DNA of 64,000 nucleotides, from assembly GCA_037074705.1 (NCBI GenBank), contig CM073590.1:180992246-181056245 (forward strand), read 5' to 3'. This DNA comes from Zhengitettix transpicula (taxonomy: Eukaryota > Arthropoda > Insecta > Orthoptera > Tetrigidae). Position 1 is the stretch's first letter. The number at the start of each line of letters is the position of its first letter. The position numbers and the translations under genes are program-made. Positions 1-11,800 of the stretch are shown piece after piece. The notes below the pieces were generated by a model, which saw only the letters and a program-made list of their open reading frames with translations, was not told the DNA's origin and searched no databases.

Positions 1-544
1 TCGGGTGGCAGTAGCAACAAAATCTTAATAAATTCGAACCATTCAGTAATTAAAAATCTTAGTTTAAAGTAGTGTATATTTTCAAAACGAAAACAATATT
101 CGTTCATTTTGGGTAGTTTTTAGAAAAAATGTCAATCTAAGAAAAAAATATATAAGGGGCATCATAGTGCGAAAAAATACTGCAAGGCCCTGTATATAAT
201 ACTTGAATACATCATGCGAGACTTGTTTCATAAAATTAACTTTCTTTACAATATGTACGAAGGAAAAATACTTCTGTTATAATTGCAGGTCAATTTGGTG
301 CTGCATTATTCTACTTTTAAATATTAGACTCTATAGGGAACTATGGAGATAGAATTAGAAATGTAGCATATTAATAACACAGAATTAGAAATGTAGCATA
401 TTAATAGCACTGTCGCTGTTGTATTATTAATCATCGTAAAAAATGGCTGTAATGATGTAGCACATAACTTCAAAAACTTATATATATATAAAACATATCA
501 ACGGTCAGTGTCCGTTAATAGATTGTAATTTGGATATTGATAAG

Positions 545-2425
545 TATTTTTACTTTTGCGTATTTTTAAGTTCTCCTTTGGCGACTATAACCCCAACAAT
601 CGGGGCAGGCGCGCGAGTGGCATAGTTTGTACTTGTAAAGGCAGTCCGCATTTCGGCTCCTCTGTGAGCAGGTGGTCGGTGAGACGTATAAATCTCAAAA
701 CACGTGCTAGCTCGGTGCGAGGCACGGAGATCGTAAAAAGCGTATCATACAAAAAAAGAGAATATTACTACAGACTTGAGGGTTAATTACTACCGTTTTT
801 CGAAGATATTTAATACACTTTGTTGCTAACAGCGTTGGGGATTCGACGCGTGGCGATTGAGACACGAGGATGAGGTACATGAACCAGTGATTGTTCTGGA
901 GTACGCGAGGTTGAAGGGAAAATTTAATCGCATAAGTGTTTAAACAACAAAGTAAAGTGATTTTTTTAACTCGTAAAATTTCCAGTGAAATGTTCAGTGC
1001 ATGAAGCCAGAAGAGTACAAGAACATTAAGGTTGATAAAAAAAAAACATTTTAAACTTTGATAATTCTTTTGATCATGTGTGGAATTTGTACTTTGATTG
1101 AAAAATGGATGAAAATCAAAATGTGAAGTTAATTATGGAAGTAGAATTTGAGGTAAAAGTCGAATCCAAACCTCAAGTAGAGAAAGCTCTACTTCTAGGT
1201 AATGCATGCAATTGCTTACATGTTTTATTGAAATAAGAAATGATCAGAAGCTGCAGTTAGAAAATCAGAAAGTACAATTTAATGATTTGAATGTTATGTT
1301 GTATGAAATGCAGGACAAAATAGAATTGCAGTGTAAGAGATAATGAAATGGATAATAGATTAAGTGTAGAAGGTAATGACAGACATGCACAGGAAAGACT
1401 GGTCATTGATACTAGATTGTCATAGGTCTTTTTTTCCTGCTATTTGGAATATTTGGGAACTTGACTTGAGGGAGTTGTATGATTAAGGCTATGACATCTA
1501 CAAACAGTAAAGATGTTGTGGAAGGATGTTGAGTTACATCATGGATATATAAATTTAATAGGAAGAGGGCAAGGATGCTGCCTTGAGGAACACCTGATTT
1601 GATAAGAAAATATTTGGAGAGAATGTTGTTAATTTTAACTGAGTATGTGTGGATAGTAAGATAATTATTAAGGATTTGGAATAGTGTCATTTAGAGTATT
1701 GTTAATTTTGGAAAGGAGAGCAGGTTGATAAATTTTATTGAAAGCTTTTTCTGCATCCAGAAAGCCAGCGATGAAGGGATTATGATGGAAAATATACAGT
1801 CTGTGAGAAATTTTTTTCATAAAGATGAAGATTTACCCTCAACAAATAGATCAGTTTGATGATAGGGTTGAAGAAATGTGTGCCAGGGTACGCAATTTGG
1901 AATTTTAAAGAAATGATGATTGTAAATTGATTAAGTATGATGATAAAAGAGTAGATAAGTATAAAATATTGTTATTTGAAAACCTGTTGAGAATGTGCAT
2001 GACGGCAAGCGCAGGTGATGAGGCAGTGTCTAGTGGACAAAATTGTGAATTGTGTTTGTACTTGTAAAGGCAGTGCACATTTTGGCTCCTCAGCGAGAGG
2101 TGGTCGCTTATGCCTCACAGATCTCAAAAACACAGGGTCTCTTATTACATGACCTGCAGATTGTATAAAATGTGTTATACAAAAACTGTACTTCTTGTTA
2201 CATGTTTGAAGATTAAAACAACACCTGAATAATTTATGTTACATGTCTTGAGGCATAAATTTTTAAAATCAACAAATTTTGGTTATTTATCTGATAAAAT
2301 AACCTGGCACTCAAGAACCTATGAAATGCAAGTATGTTAGACTCATAAACTTTTTTTCATCACAGAAATAAATAGTCGGCAATAGTATCATTGCAGTTGT
2401 TGCCCAAAAACTAGGGGGCAAGTGA
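545..2425 (+). mobile_element. LTR-retrotransposon remnant with two related terminal repeats
   Basis: The stretch 630-775 (ttgtacttgtaaaggcagt, ggctcctc, ggtggtcg, atctcaaaa) recurs at 2055-2190, suggesting 5' and 3' LTRs. The first is followed near 833-870 by a tggggattcgac / tggcgattgag stretch that could be the primer-binding site. The interior has a short gag-like opening near 1106 (MDENQNVKLIM...) and no intact pol. A Jockey LINE fragment interrupts it. A related LTR-like stretch lies at 20010-20205. Confidence 0.35.
1412..1840 (-). pseudogene. Jockey-type LINE reverse transcriptase fragment
   Basis: The minus-strand translation reads DAEKAFNK, then SGVPQGSILA, FLLNLYIHDV and TSLLFVDVIALI. 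These correspond to the RT motifs with the YADD box degraded to FVDV. The same element type recurs in decayed form at 11500-13050. Confidence 0.65.
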
Positions 2426-2439
2426 GCCAATGTATTAGA

Positions 2440-2710
2440 TAGGAAGTGAATTCTGTGAAGTCAACTTACCAAAAACTAATAGTTGGTCCATTAGAGCAGA
2501 GGTGACAGAATATTACAAATTTTCAAGGGAAGGAAGGTTCGAACTGTGTGCTGGCTTGGCGTGAATTGTGTTTTTATGCCCGGCCAGCATGCAGTTCAGT
2601 CCTTCCTTTCTGACTAAGGGGGCTCAGGCCCTCAAAATTTGTAATACTATTTCGTCCCAGCCTGACTGGACCAACAGTTGATTTAAGGTAAGTCAGTTCC
2701 TGTTGGTGCC
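2440..2710. repeat. Family B foldback repeat (two inverted copies)
   Basis: A minus-orientation copy (2440-2560) and a plus-orientation copy (2575-2700) face each other across a short spacer. They share gactggaccaac, the caggccctc box and aggtaagtc. Other copies lie at 20.2-20.6, 22.1-22.3, 23.7-24.3, 30.8, 49.0 and 55.7 kb. Confidence 0.6.
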
Positions 2711-3844
2711 ACCATATTGGACAGGAGAAATTTATTCAAATTAGTGGAGGCATCATTCTCCCCCTTCAACAGAGAATCATAGTGTGTGTGTGTGGGAATG
2801 TTAGATTTGTTAAGAGGTAATTTAAATATTTGTAAAACTGTATTCAAATTTTTTCTTGCAGTCTCTTACAATTACAAAACGGCTTGTTCAGTCATGGGAT
2901 AAAGAAACATTACATAAAGCTAATAATGAAGAAGTAAAAAATCTGGAGGAGTGTTTGACCTCTGAAGATGCATTACAAGCTGTTGTAAAATTTTTGCAAG
3001 GTAGAAGTAAACTCTAAAAATTATCACAGAATACTCTCCATAGGTAAGTAAACTATAAGCAGACTTATAATTGTATTTAAGTATTTGTTTTATAAATTTT
3101 TCCATATGATAAATTCTTTTCCAAATTGGTTATGTAATATAATTTTAATTTAAAAAAATTTTTAATAGAAGTACTTTAATGTAGTAAGTTTCATTTTAAT
3201 TTATGAAAAATATTTCAATTGTCATTCAGTTTATAATTTAATTATAACTGAGTTAATACTCCCAACTTATTTCAAGTTCAGTGCATGTCAATCATATATT
3301 AAACTTGCTGTGTGTTCAATCAGAAAGAGATTTTGATTTACTTGAATATGAAAGTTATTTCATCATTCTAATTTGGTTTTGTCTCTGCCTCATTATTCTC
3401 AATCCCCCCTCCCCATTCTCCCACTAGAATCACTTTCTTACCAATGAATTGTATATTTTTAAACAACCAAATCAGCTCAATTTGTGCTTGCTGAACTTGA
3501 AAATGTAATACTTGATGTACTTCTGGACCTTAATGTCAGTTACTCATGGTGTCATCTCCAGCGACATAACTTAAACACTTTTATTTTTTAATTTGTGTCT
3601 GATGGTCTATGTATTTCTGTGAGTGACATTTACCCCATTTATTTCATGTGTCCAGCTATGTTTGATGTCAACTGAGATGAAGAAGATAAAACTTTCAGAC
3701 ATTTGGTCTTTCCATGTTGAATTGAATGTGATGTATTCATTTTTGATGGTAGCCAGGATATTTGTGTTCAAATGAACACACATGAGCTTGAGTTTCATGA
3801 TAAGGATTGTAGCTCCTTTCCATACTCTTGTAATTGCAGTAAAG

Positions 3845-4205
3845 AAACATCTGGGCTCCTTATCTGTCCACTATGACCTCTGTAACTTGATGAGAGCAGA
3901 TAATTCCTTGTCAGAATCCATCGTTTGGTTGGACCGCCCATGAGAGGAACTGAGATCTTTGATGTCTACCAGTTTAACTTGTAAGTCTGTCATATTAGAT
4001 ATGGGTAAGTTCCTAGAAGCAGGCAGCTTGGTAAAGTCAAAAACAACTTTCTCCTGCATTGCACAGTCAACTCTAATCTGGCAACCAGGATCATGGGAAT
4101 TTGAACAAACTTGGTTAATGTGGCACTTATCATCTTCTGCACCCACCATGTACCATCGTCTGCCATTATGCCCTATAATCTTTCCTTTCACCCACTTTTG
4201 TATTT
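3845..4205 (-). pseudogene. C-terminal end of an LTR-retrotransposon pol polyprotein
   Basis: The minus frame reads WVKGKIIGHNGRRWYMV...KCHINQV, the pattern seen at the C-terminal end of Ty3/gypsy integrases (W.KG.I....G...Y.V.....HI.QL). About 70 further residues are not recognised. No RT or integrase core is attached, so this is a fragment. Confidence 0.45.
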
Positions 4206-4264
4206 ATTTCTCATTTACATGGAAAATAAAACAACACTCCAAGTGTTATTTTACACATTAATAT

Positions 4265-6320
4265 ATTTTTACTCTATATAGCAGTTGTGCATTGACAAAT
4301 TGGTGATTGCTGATAGGATTATTAAGTATTTAACTATCAGATAGTGTTGTTATATCAGTGACTAACAGTTATTTTTTTTTTAAAAAAAAAAAGGTTTATT
4401 AAAGACATTATGTTATAATTACAGAAAAATTCAAACTCCTATTTCAGCCCTGTGATCAGCTACCAAAACTCACACCATTCTGAAATTATACATCACAAGA
4501 AGGAGATTAATTTTTGTTAAATATTAAATGATCTAAATGATTATTTCTGAATGAAATACTTGAAATAAAAATAAAAATGAAATATTCTGCAAGTGAAGAT
4601 GATTGCTACTTTTCCTACCACTGATTGATGTACTAGGCAAAGTAAGTTATGCATAGCTACAGAGTTATTCAGTTACATATTTATACAGTGCAAATGAAAT
4701 CAAGTTTTTCATAAAAACTATTTTAATTCCACAATATAATACTTGCAAATGGTTTCAAGATTGTGAAATAGAATTATATTCCATATAATCTTTTATTAAA
4801 TGAGATGTTTTCACTCTTCCTCGGTGTTACATACTGTGTTTTATATTGGCATTGGTGCAAGAATGTACGATATAGACTTCATATTCAATTTAAGGAAGTG
4901 AAAATGTAATTACTAAATATGAAATTTATTTTATTATATATATTGTTTAATGGTACATCACACTGCTGTGTATTCTTCTATTGTAAAAATCAAGAAGCTC
5001 AGTAAAATATATAGTAAAACTTGACTACTATCTATTTCAAAATTTAATAATTTGAAATAATGTGATATGTAAATATTTGTGCATACAAACTTTTGTCTTT
5101 GTTGAAGGCAAGATAAAACAATATAATGTGACTAGTTGTTTTTTCTGAAAGAAACTCAATTATTGCTAAGATGGGCAGGAGTGATCAAGGTATATAAAGA
5201 ATTTTTGCTTTGCATCATAAGATTAAAGAACTGATATGGTGAGTAATCAGAAAAACTAATAAAGTATTTCTCAAGGACACATTTGCAGTGTAACAAAATA
5301 TTAGTGAAGATGCTTCTGTTTGGATAATTTTAGCAGATAAGCCAGATGACCAATGTAATTTCATTATCTTTGGGACCCTTTCTGATGAATGTTTTGTTGA
5401 TGTATTGTATGTTCAACATCATGCAATGGGAAAAACAGCAAAATTTGCCTGCCTTAGGAAATCACAAGCCAAAAGTAGCCTTTGGGGAAAATGACACATC
5501 AAGATAGAATTTTAAGGTTATTTGTCATTGATAATTTGAGTTAATGTGGGAAATTAATAAAATCCCAAAAAAAATTATGAGTATTTCTTCACAGGAATAA
5601 ACACTTTTTACTCTTTGAGACTTTTCTTTGTTGATATTTATACTTCCTCCTATTCTTGTACAGAAAGTTAAATATGTTACCACCCACTTAATTTTGCTTC
5701 TTTTCTAGATAGTTCATTATCAAAATTCCAATCATGTGTGTTCTCACCAACCTAATTATTCACTTTTGAGTTTGGAGAGAATGGATACCATTGTAATTTT
5801 GATAATCCATATGAATAAATACATAATTTGTCTACACATCAACCACTCACTATTCTAGAAAAGCAAATTTAAGTGGGAGATAACTTATATTTTCAATTTC
5901 TTTAACTTATGTTGTCACAGTTTCCATGAAATAAGTATCCTCTCTTAGGCGAAGTACACACTAGTATACAAAGTTGAGTGATTTTGTATCCAGATGATGT
6001 CTATGGACAATCAAGTGATAAATTCTTGTATATAGAACAAAATTGCAGAACATTGGTCTCCTGTCTGAAATGGGATACTTGAGACACTTCTCAGAATTGT
6101 GGAGAAGAGTAAAGTAGAAAGCTGAAGTAAAAGTGAAGAGTGATTACAGATGTTTTGAACATAAAAAAGTGAACTCTTATTGTCTTCAAGGTAAAGAGTT
6201 TAAATAATCAAATCTAGACACATGAGTTTAAGCAGTTACTGTCATCTTATAAATTCTCTCTGAAGAAACACTGGAAATCAGACTTCACAGAACAGGAAAC
6301 CACTGTGTATATAAAGCCTT
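4265..6320. other. No gene recognised
   Basis: AT-rich sequence with many stops in all frames and an A/T-homopolymer stretch near 4372-4392. I see no splice-supported coding block. Confidence 0.5.
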
Positions 6321-6329
6321 CCAAAAATC

Positions 6330-6990
6330 TGTAAAAAAGATATCAATTTCGATCCATTATCAGCGGTAGAGGGGGACTGGGTCATGTCACCCTGTAAGAA
6401 TGTAGACATCCTGAAACCCTCATTCTACTATTCTTCCAAAAATTCTCCAAATCCATGAAATATGCTTTGACCTTGTGGACATGCACTTTATTTGTTGAAA
6501 GTCTATTCACTAATGTACTCTATGAATACATTGTCCAAATCATATGCAAACTTTCTCAACTAATACTCTGTCCACAAACAGCCATGTTGTGTGTCAATGC
6601 CTTAATACTATTCTATGAAAAACTTGTACTTCAAAACGGTGGAGCTATTACATCACATTGGTGAATTCATATTTATCTTTAGTTATACTCCCCTCCATTA
6701 ACAAATATATGCATATATATTTGTAGTTAATGTATCAAGTAAATGGTTTTCTTACATTCCCATAAACTGGATGGTACCTAAAGTTCTCCTCCAATCACAC
6801 CATATGAAAATTGGTATTTCCATCAGATTATGAACCTCTGCTATTATAATCTTTTCGAGGACAAATAATATTGTGTTACATCACAAAAAAACTATAGACA
6901 AGCAAAATAGTCCAAAGGCACTAGAGCACACACATGCTTTGGTAACATCTAACATGATTAACAACTTCACTCAATATTTATTCTACATGT
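6330..6990 (+). pseudogene. Possible Penelope-type reverse transcriptase relic
   Basis: Around 6465-6540 the frame reads TLFVESLFTNVLYEYIVQII, resembling the SFDVxSLFTNVPLE motif of Penelope-like RT. The rest is shifted and full of stops. Low similarity. Confidence 0.35.
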
Positions 6991-7008
6991 TCTGAAACTA
7001 TAGAAAAA

Positions 7009-7101
7009 AGACCTCTGTAACTTGATGAAATCCATCGTTTGGTTGGACCGCCCATGAGAGGAACTGAGATCTTTGATGTCTACCAGTTTAACTTGTAAGG
7101 G
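7009..7101 (-). repeat. Second copy of the 3876-3985 pol fragment
   Basis: It is nearly identical to 3876-3985 apart from an internal deletion of about 22 bp after cttgatga. Similarity stops abruptly after aacttgtaag, about half-way along the coding fragment. Confidence 0.75.
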
Positions 7102-7117
7102 TAAAAAAATTATATTT

Positions 7118-7240
7118 AGTTTGTCATACGAGTTCATCTGTGGAGGTCAAGGGAGGAGTTAGCCATTGGGTATGAGTAGTTGTACTGCTGTCATTGAGTT
7201 GTCGCCATGGGCGATGAAGTCTGGGTTCAGACTAGTATTA
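7118..7240. repeat. Family C repeat, copy 1
   Basis: About 115 bp with ggaggtcaagggaggagtta, tgagtagttgtactgctgtc and gggcgatgaagtctg. The same block appears at 9418-9535. It contains a small hairpin, agtctg/cagact. No coding content. Confidence 0.75.
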
Positions 7241-8419
7241 CTGCAAAATTAATTGTTAATATAAAGTCAAATTTTTTTTACAAATACACAATAAAAATAT
7301 ACTCCCATGTATACAACAAACAAGACCTATGTCAATGCAATGTAAATGTGCTCATACATAAGTGAGGCAGTTTTGACTAGCTAAAATTTACATCAGGGTG
7401 AAACCACCAAGTCCCAAATTACAAAATTAATGGATTAATTAAGTTCAGACAGTAACATCATCACAGAAATTTAAATGTGTCTTTACTCACACCCAATTCT
7501 TGTGAAAATCTGTTAGCATAATGCATATAAAAATTATGGTACAATAGGTTTTTTACCATTTGTTAAATATTATTTAGGAGACATTTACCAAATTTTACAC
7601 AATAATATTATTTGCCATTCAATTTTTGTCAATGTATCTGTATTGAATATGGTAAACATATTTAAGTCTAATATTATTACATTTGGTATGTATTAACACA
7701 GACAGATGAAAGAGTTGGTATTGTGGATACGGTCAGTGACTCTGTAAGTATTTCATTTTGTATCAAAAATAAATTTAGAGATAGTGTTAGGCTAAAGATG
7801 CTTGAAAGGTGAGCAATTTTTGAGGTAATAGTATCATTTAAATGCATTAAATATTTCTCACTACTGATTTAATGTCAATGTATAATACATTACCTTTCAC
7901 TTATCAGATCTTCTTGCAAAAGTATCAGAAAATATTTACAACATTCAGATTTTTTAAGTGTTAGAAAATTTCAAACATGGTATTAAATATTTAGAAAGTA
8001 GAATTTAAGCAAGTTGGTTGTACTAACTACTGAAAATTATATACATTCAAGACCAATATTATATCTACATATTAATCAAAATCATTTTAGTGTTGTAATA
8101 TTGTATGTCAACCACTTCATTCAACGATTTATTGGTGTTTTCATTTTATAATTTACAATGTGTGTGATAAAAAACAGTTTTCAAAATTATATTTTTATTC
8201 CATTTGATATACATAATTTACTAATTATTATAGTGTTATTGCAACCAGAAGTTCATTAAAGTTTTGAAATTTATATATGAACAATTAAAGCTAGTATAAT
8301 ATAATTAGTCACATATATCAAATTCCTTTAATATTAAATAAGTAACTATAAAAAAGTTACACAATAGAAGCACACAAAATAATTAGTAATCTTCACAATT
8401 GTATTCCATATTTGTGATA

Positions 8420-8577
8420 TTAATGAACAAAAAATTCATATAATTTAGGTAATTCTGCCTCAAGTCTAATAACTCGAATTTTTGATTGTAGTTGCCATCC
8501 AGAATTGCTCTGAACAAATGTAGTCAAGTAAGAAATCAGTTCTCGTGACCCATCACCATTAAGATCAGTCACCAACA
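8420..8577 (-). CDS. FAM234: FAM234 exon 6 (stop codon)
   Basis: The acceptor is tttacag. It encodes LLVTDLNGDGSRELISYL and a short C-terminus, with stop TAA at 8422-8420. It was found by translating downstream of exon 5, because it is shorter than the usual ORF cut-off. Confidence 0.8.
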
Positions 8578-8818
8578 CTGTAAATGCAAATATTAACAAT
8601 AAATAATTTTAAATAATTAATTTATAATGTAACAAGTTTTTTACTGAAATATACATTCTATTACCAGCAAATTTGATGACTGACTTTAAGACAAAAGCAA
8701 CTGAAACCATAGGGATCTTTCACATTCATAATATTTTTGTTACACAAACTTCTAGTTTACCATCCTGTGATCCTATGTTCCACCATTGTGTACAAATTGT
8801 AGGTTCATTTTGTATGTA

Positions 8819-8894
<76 letters not shown>

Positions 8895-11800
8895 AATATT
8901 GGTATGGAAAGGATAGAGAGATAGGTTGTGGCTTACCTGAAAGTGAAGTGTGGTGTCGCCATGAGGAACTGAAGGTTCTCACTATTACAATATATATATA
9001 CACATATATAATTGTGATATTGATATGGAAATGAAAGAGAATTAGCTTGCGACATACCTGAAAATGAAGTATGGTGTAGCTATAGGGAACTGAAAATTTG
9101 AAGAACTACCTTTGGTTCCCTACGGCTACACTGTACTTCACTTGCAGGTAAGCCACAAGCTATGTTTGTAATGTAAGTTTCATATTTGTTCAATTGTGAG
9201 GTTTTGTTGCATAAGATTATGGTCTTGATATTGAAGGAATGTTTTGAACAGTCAGTAAACCGTAAAACAGAGCTTTCTCAGGTGTTTTTTGTTTGTGTTT
9301 TTGCTTAGCAATGGCACAAATGTCAAATAGGGAATGGCCAAAATCATATGGAAACCCACACTGTGTCAAGTTCTCACCACTAATGTGAGTGGGATGGGGT
9401 GAATATGGACAGTAAAAATATTTAGTTTGTCTATAGAGGTCAAGGGAGGAGTTAGCCATTAGGTATGAGTAGTTGTACTGCTGTCATCGAGTTGTCGCCG
9501 TGGGCGATGAAGTCTGAGTTTGGACTAGTATTACTGAAAAAGTAAAGTAGTGTTGAACTATAATAATAAACAGTTTGATAATGATAAGAAAGAAAGTCAA
9601 ATACAGACAAAAGTAGTGATGATATAAATACCATACAACGTTTCTGGAAGCCTTGTTTCTTGGGTCCTTGTTAAAACATTTGGAACATTATAATTAGCTG
9701 ATGACTAGAAATGAACCAGCTTGTGAACTGTACATTGTTTGATCACTAATAACATTGACTAAATTCCCTGGAAAAACTATCTTAGCATTGTAATTACAAA
9801 CCGATTGTTGAAGCATTGTATGAGCGTAAGCAGAATTCTGTAGTCTGGCTCTGTAAATTAATTAATTTGATTGTGCTGTTAAAGTGGATTGCTATAAAAT
9901 GTACTATTTTCATTATTAAAAGTGTTTATTTGTTTAAAGTTAGTGTTTTTGTCAATTCTGTGTGGTGAAATTCAAGATTGATCAAAATGGTATGTATGTA
10001 GAGTTTATTTGACATTTGGTAAAAATCTTGTAAACTTTGTGTATTTATTGGTACCATAAAATTTAATTTAAATTTGTTTGTATTTCAGGGGAATATTTTT
10101 AAGTATAACATTTTGTAATTTAATCTGAATAAATAATCTCATAAATTTTATATTTGCTTTTAATTCTATACTGTTCTGAGGCCTGATGAAGCACCCTGAG
10201 ATAAAAGTCTCATTATAAATAAATAGCCATGGCAAAATTGTATGTAAAACTTATGTGAAATTCATTTTTTTGTTTTAATAAATTCTTCATTTTTTGTATT
10301 AATTAAATTTCAGTTTTATTATTTCTAAACATGTCACTAAATTGCTATAAAATTTGATAAATTTAAAATTAATTACTGTAAAATAAAGTAAAATTTAATT
10401 TTCTTTTAAGTATTTCAAAATTTTATTATGACATTAATTTGCAAGTCAAATTCAGTAAATAGATTTTCAAGTTTTATGTATCTGACTTATCAGAAATGAA
10501 CAGTTGGGCTGAGCAGAAATTAAAATTTATATTAAATAGTTGCAGCCAGGCTGGAAATAAATAATTTGTCCAATTTGCATAAACTTTGTGTGGTATTGAT
10601 TTTATCACTTAATTTTGTCCGTTATTAGGCAACTTCTTTATCTAATTAGCATTTATCTAACAAAGATATTAATTACATTTCAAAATACTTACATGATTGC
10701 TCTTGAAGTTTATAATCTGGCTGGCATAAATCATTTTGAGCTGAACAAAACTGTAAAACTTCAGTCTGACTGGTATTAAAAATATGTACGTGAGTTGTAT
10801 TATATGTTATTAATACGACTCTTTCATGTAGTTGATGTTCACTTATATTGTATACATTAGAATCCTTCATTGCTAAAGGCACACTTTTTTTAAGGCGGTT
10901 TCTAAACAAAGCGTTACTTGATGAAATGACTCCAGCATTACTCCACTGCCAGTATTTGAGAACAAAACCAGTAATAGCTCGACTTGTAAATTCTAAACTT
11001 ACTGGAACCATAGTGTACATATTATCTCCACTATAGCTATACAACTCTTCCTCTGTTTTCCATTCATTTAAGTAAATTGAAGTTTGGCAACTGCCTGGAC
11101 AATGGCCATTGTTCCTTACACTTAATTTGCATTGACCAGCTTCATATGAATTAAAATCAGATTTACCATATTTTTTTTGTCCACTTTGCTGTTTTATCAT
11201 GGTCTTTTTATATTTATTAAGATCAAATGGCAGAGACTTGTTTGTTATTTTTTCATATATGTATGTAACAGGAATCATCAATACAGATACTGAAAGAAAT
11301 TAGTAGCCAGTTAAATTCAATAAAGCAATTGTAATCTATATGACAAACTAAATTCTTAATCTAATAATTTTTGTGCTCTCTGTCTATACAAAATGTCAAA
11401 CAAAAAATATATTTTGTAGACTCATTCCAACTTTGGGCTGAATATTCTTCAAATCTTTTTTCCACTTTAGATTTTTCTTTCACTCTTTAAAATCTTCCAA
11501 CTACTCAATATGTGATATCTCTTTATTTGCACAATACCTCTCCTGGCACACCTCCCCAACCCACAAAGTCAACCTCATTGTCAACCTTCTAATATCCCAA
11601 TTTCCTCCTAATCCTACTGTTAATCCCCACCACGACAATCATATACAAACAATATAATCCTCCAACCACATCAACTCTTCCCCCTATCAAAATTATTTAC
11701 TCCTGCCCAAATCTGCTCCTCCATGGCTAAATGGAAAAACAAATCTTTCTCTGACCATTACACCACTTCACCTCAAACACCTCCCAAACAAAGTAACCAT

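Noticed and set aside
556..786. 76-codon frame at the left end
   Set aside because: It lies in the LTR-like repeat, has no homology that I recognise, and its second copy at 2055 does not keep the frame.
3959..4261. Plus-strand frame opposite the pol fragment
   Set aside because: It is the shadow of the minus-strand frame, which carries the recognisable motif.
8673..9034. Overlapping open frames on both strands around 8.8-9.0 kb
   Set aside because: They are open only because the TA microsatellite encodes endless Tyr-Ile; the same applies at 38092, 54280 and 55777.
10185..10235. cctgatgaagcaccctgag box as another family A copy
   Set aside because: The hairpin and GAAA parts are missing and the flanks do not match, so it was not counted.
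10848..11036. Plus-strand frame inside FAM234 exon 5
   Set aside because: It lies opposite a coding exon supported by splice phase and homology.
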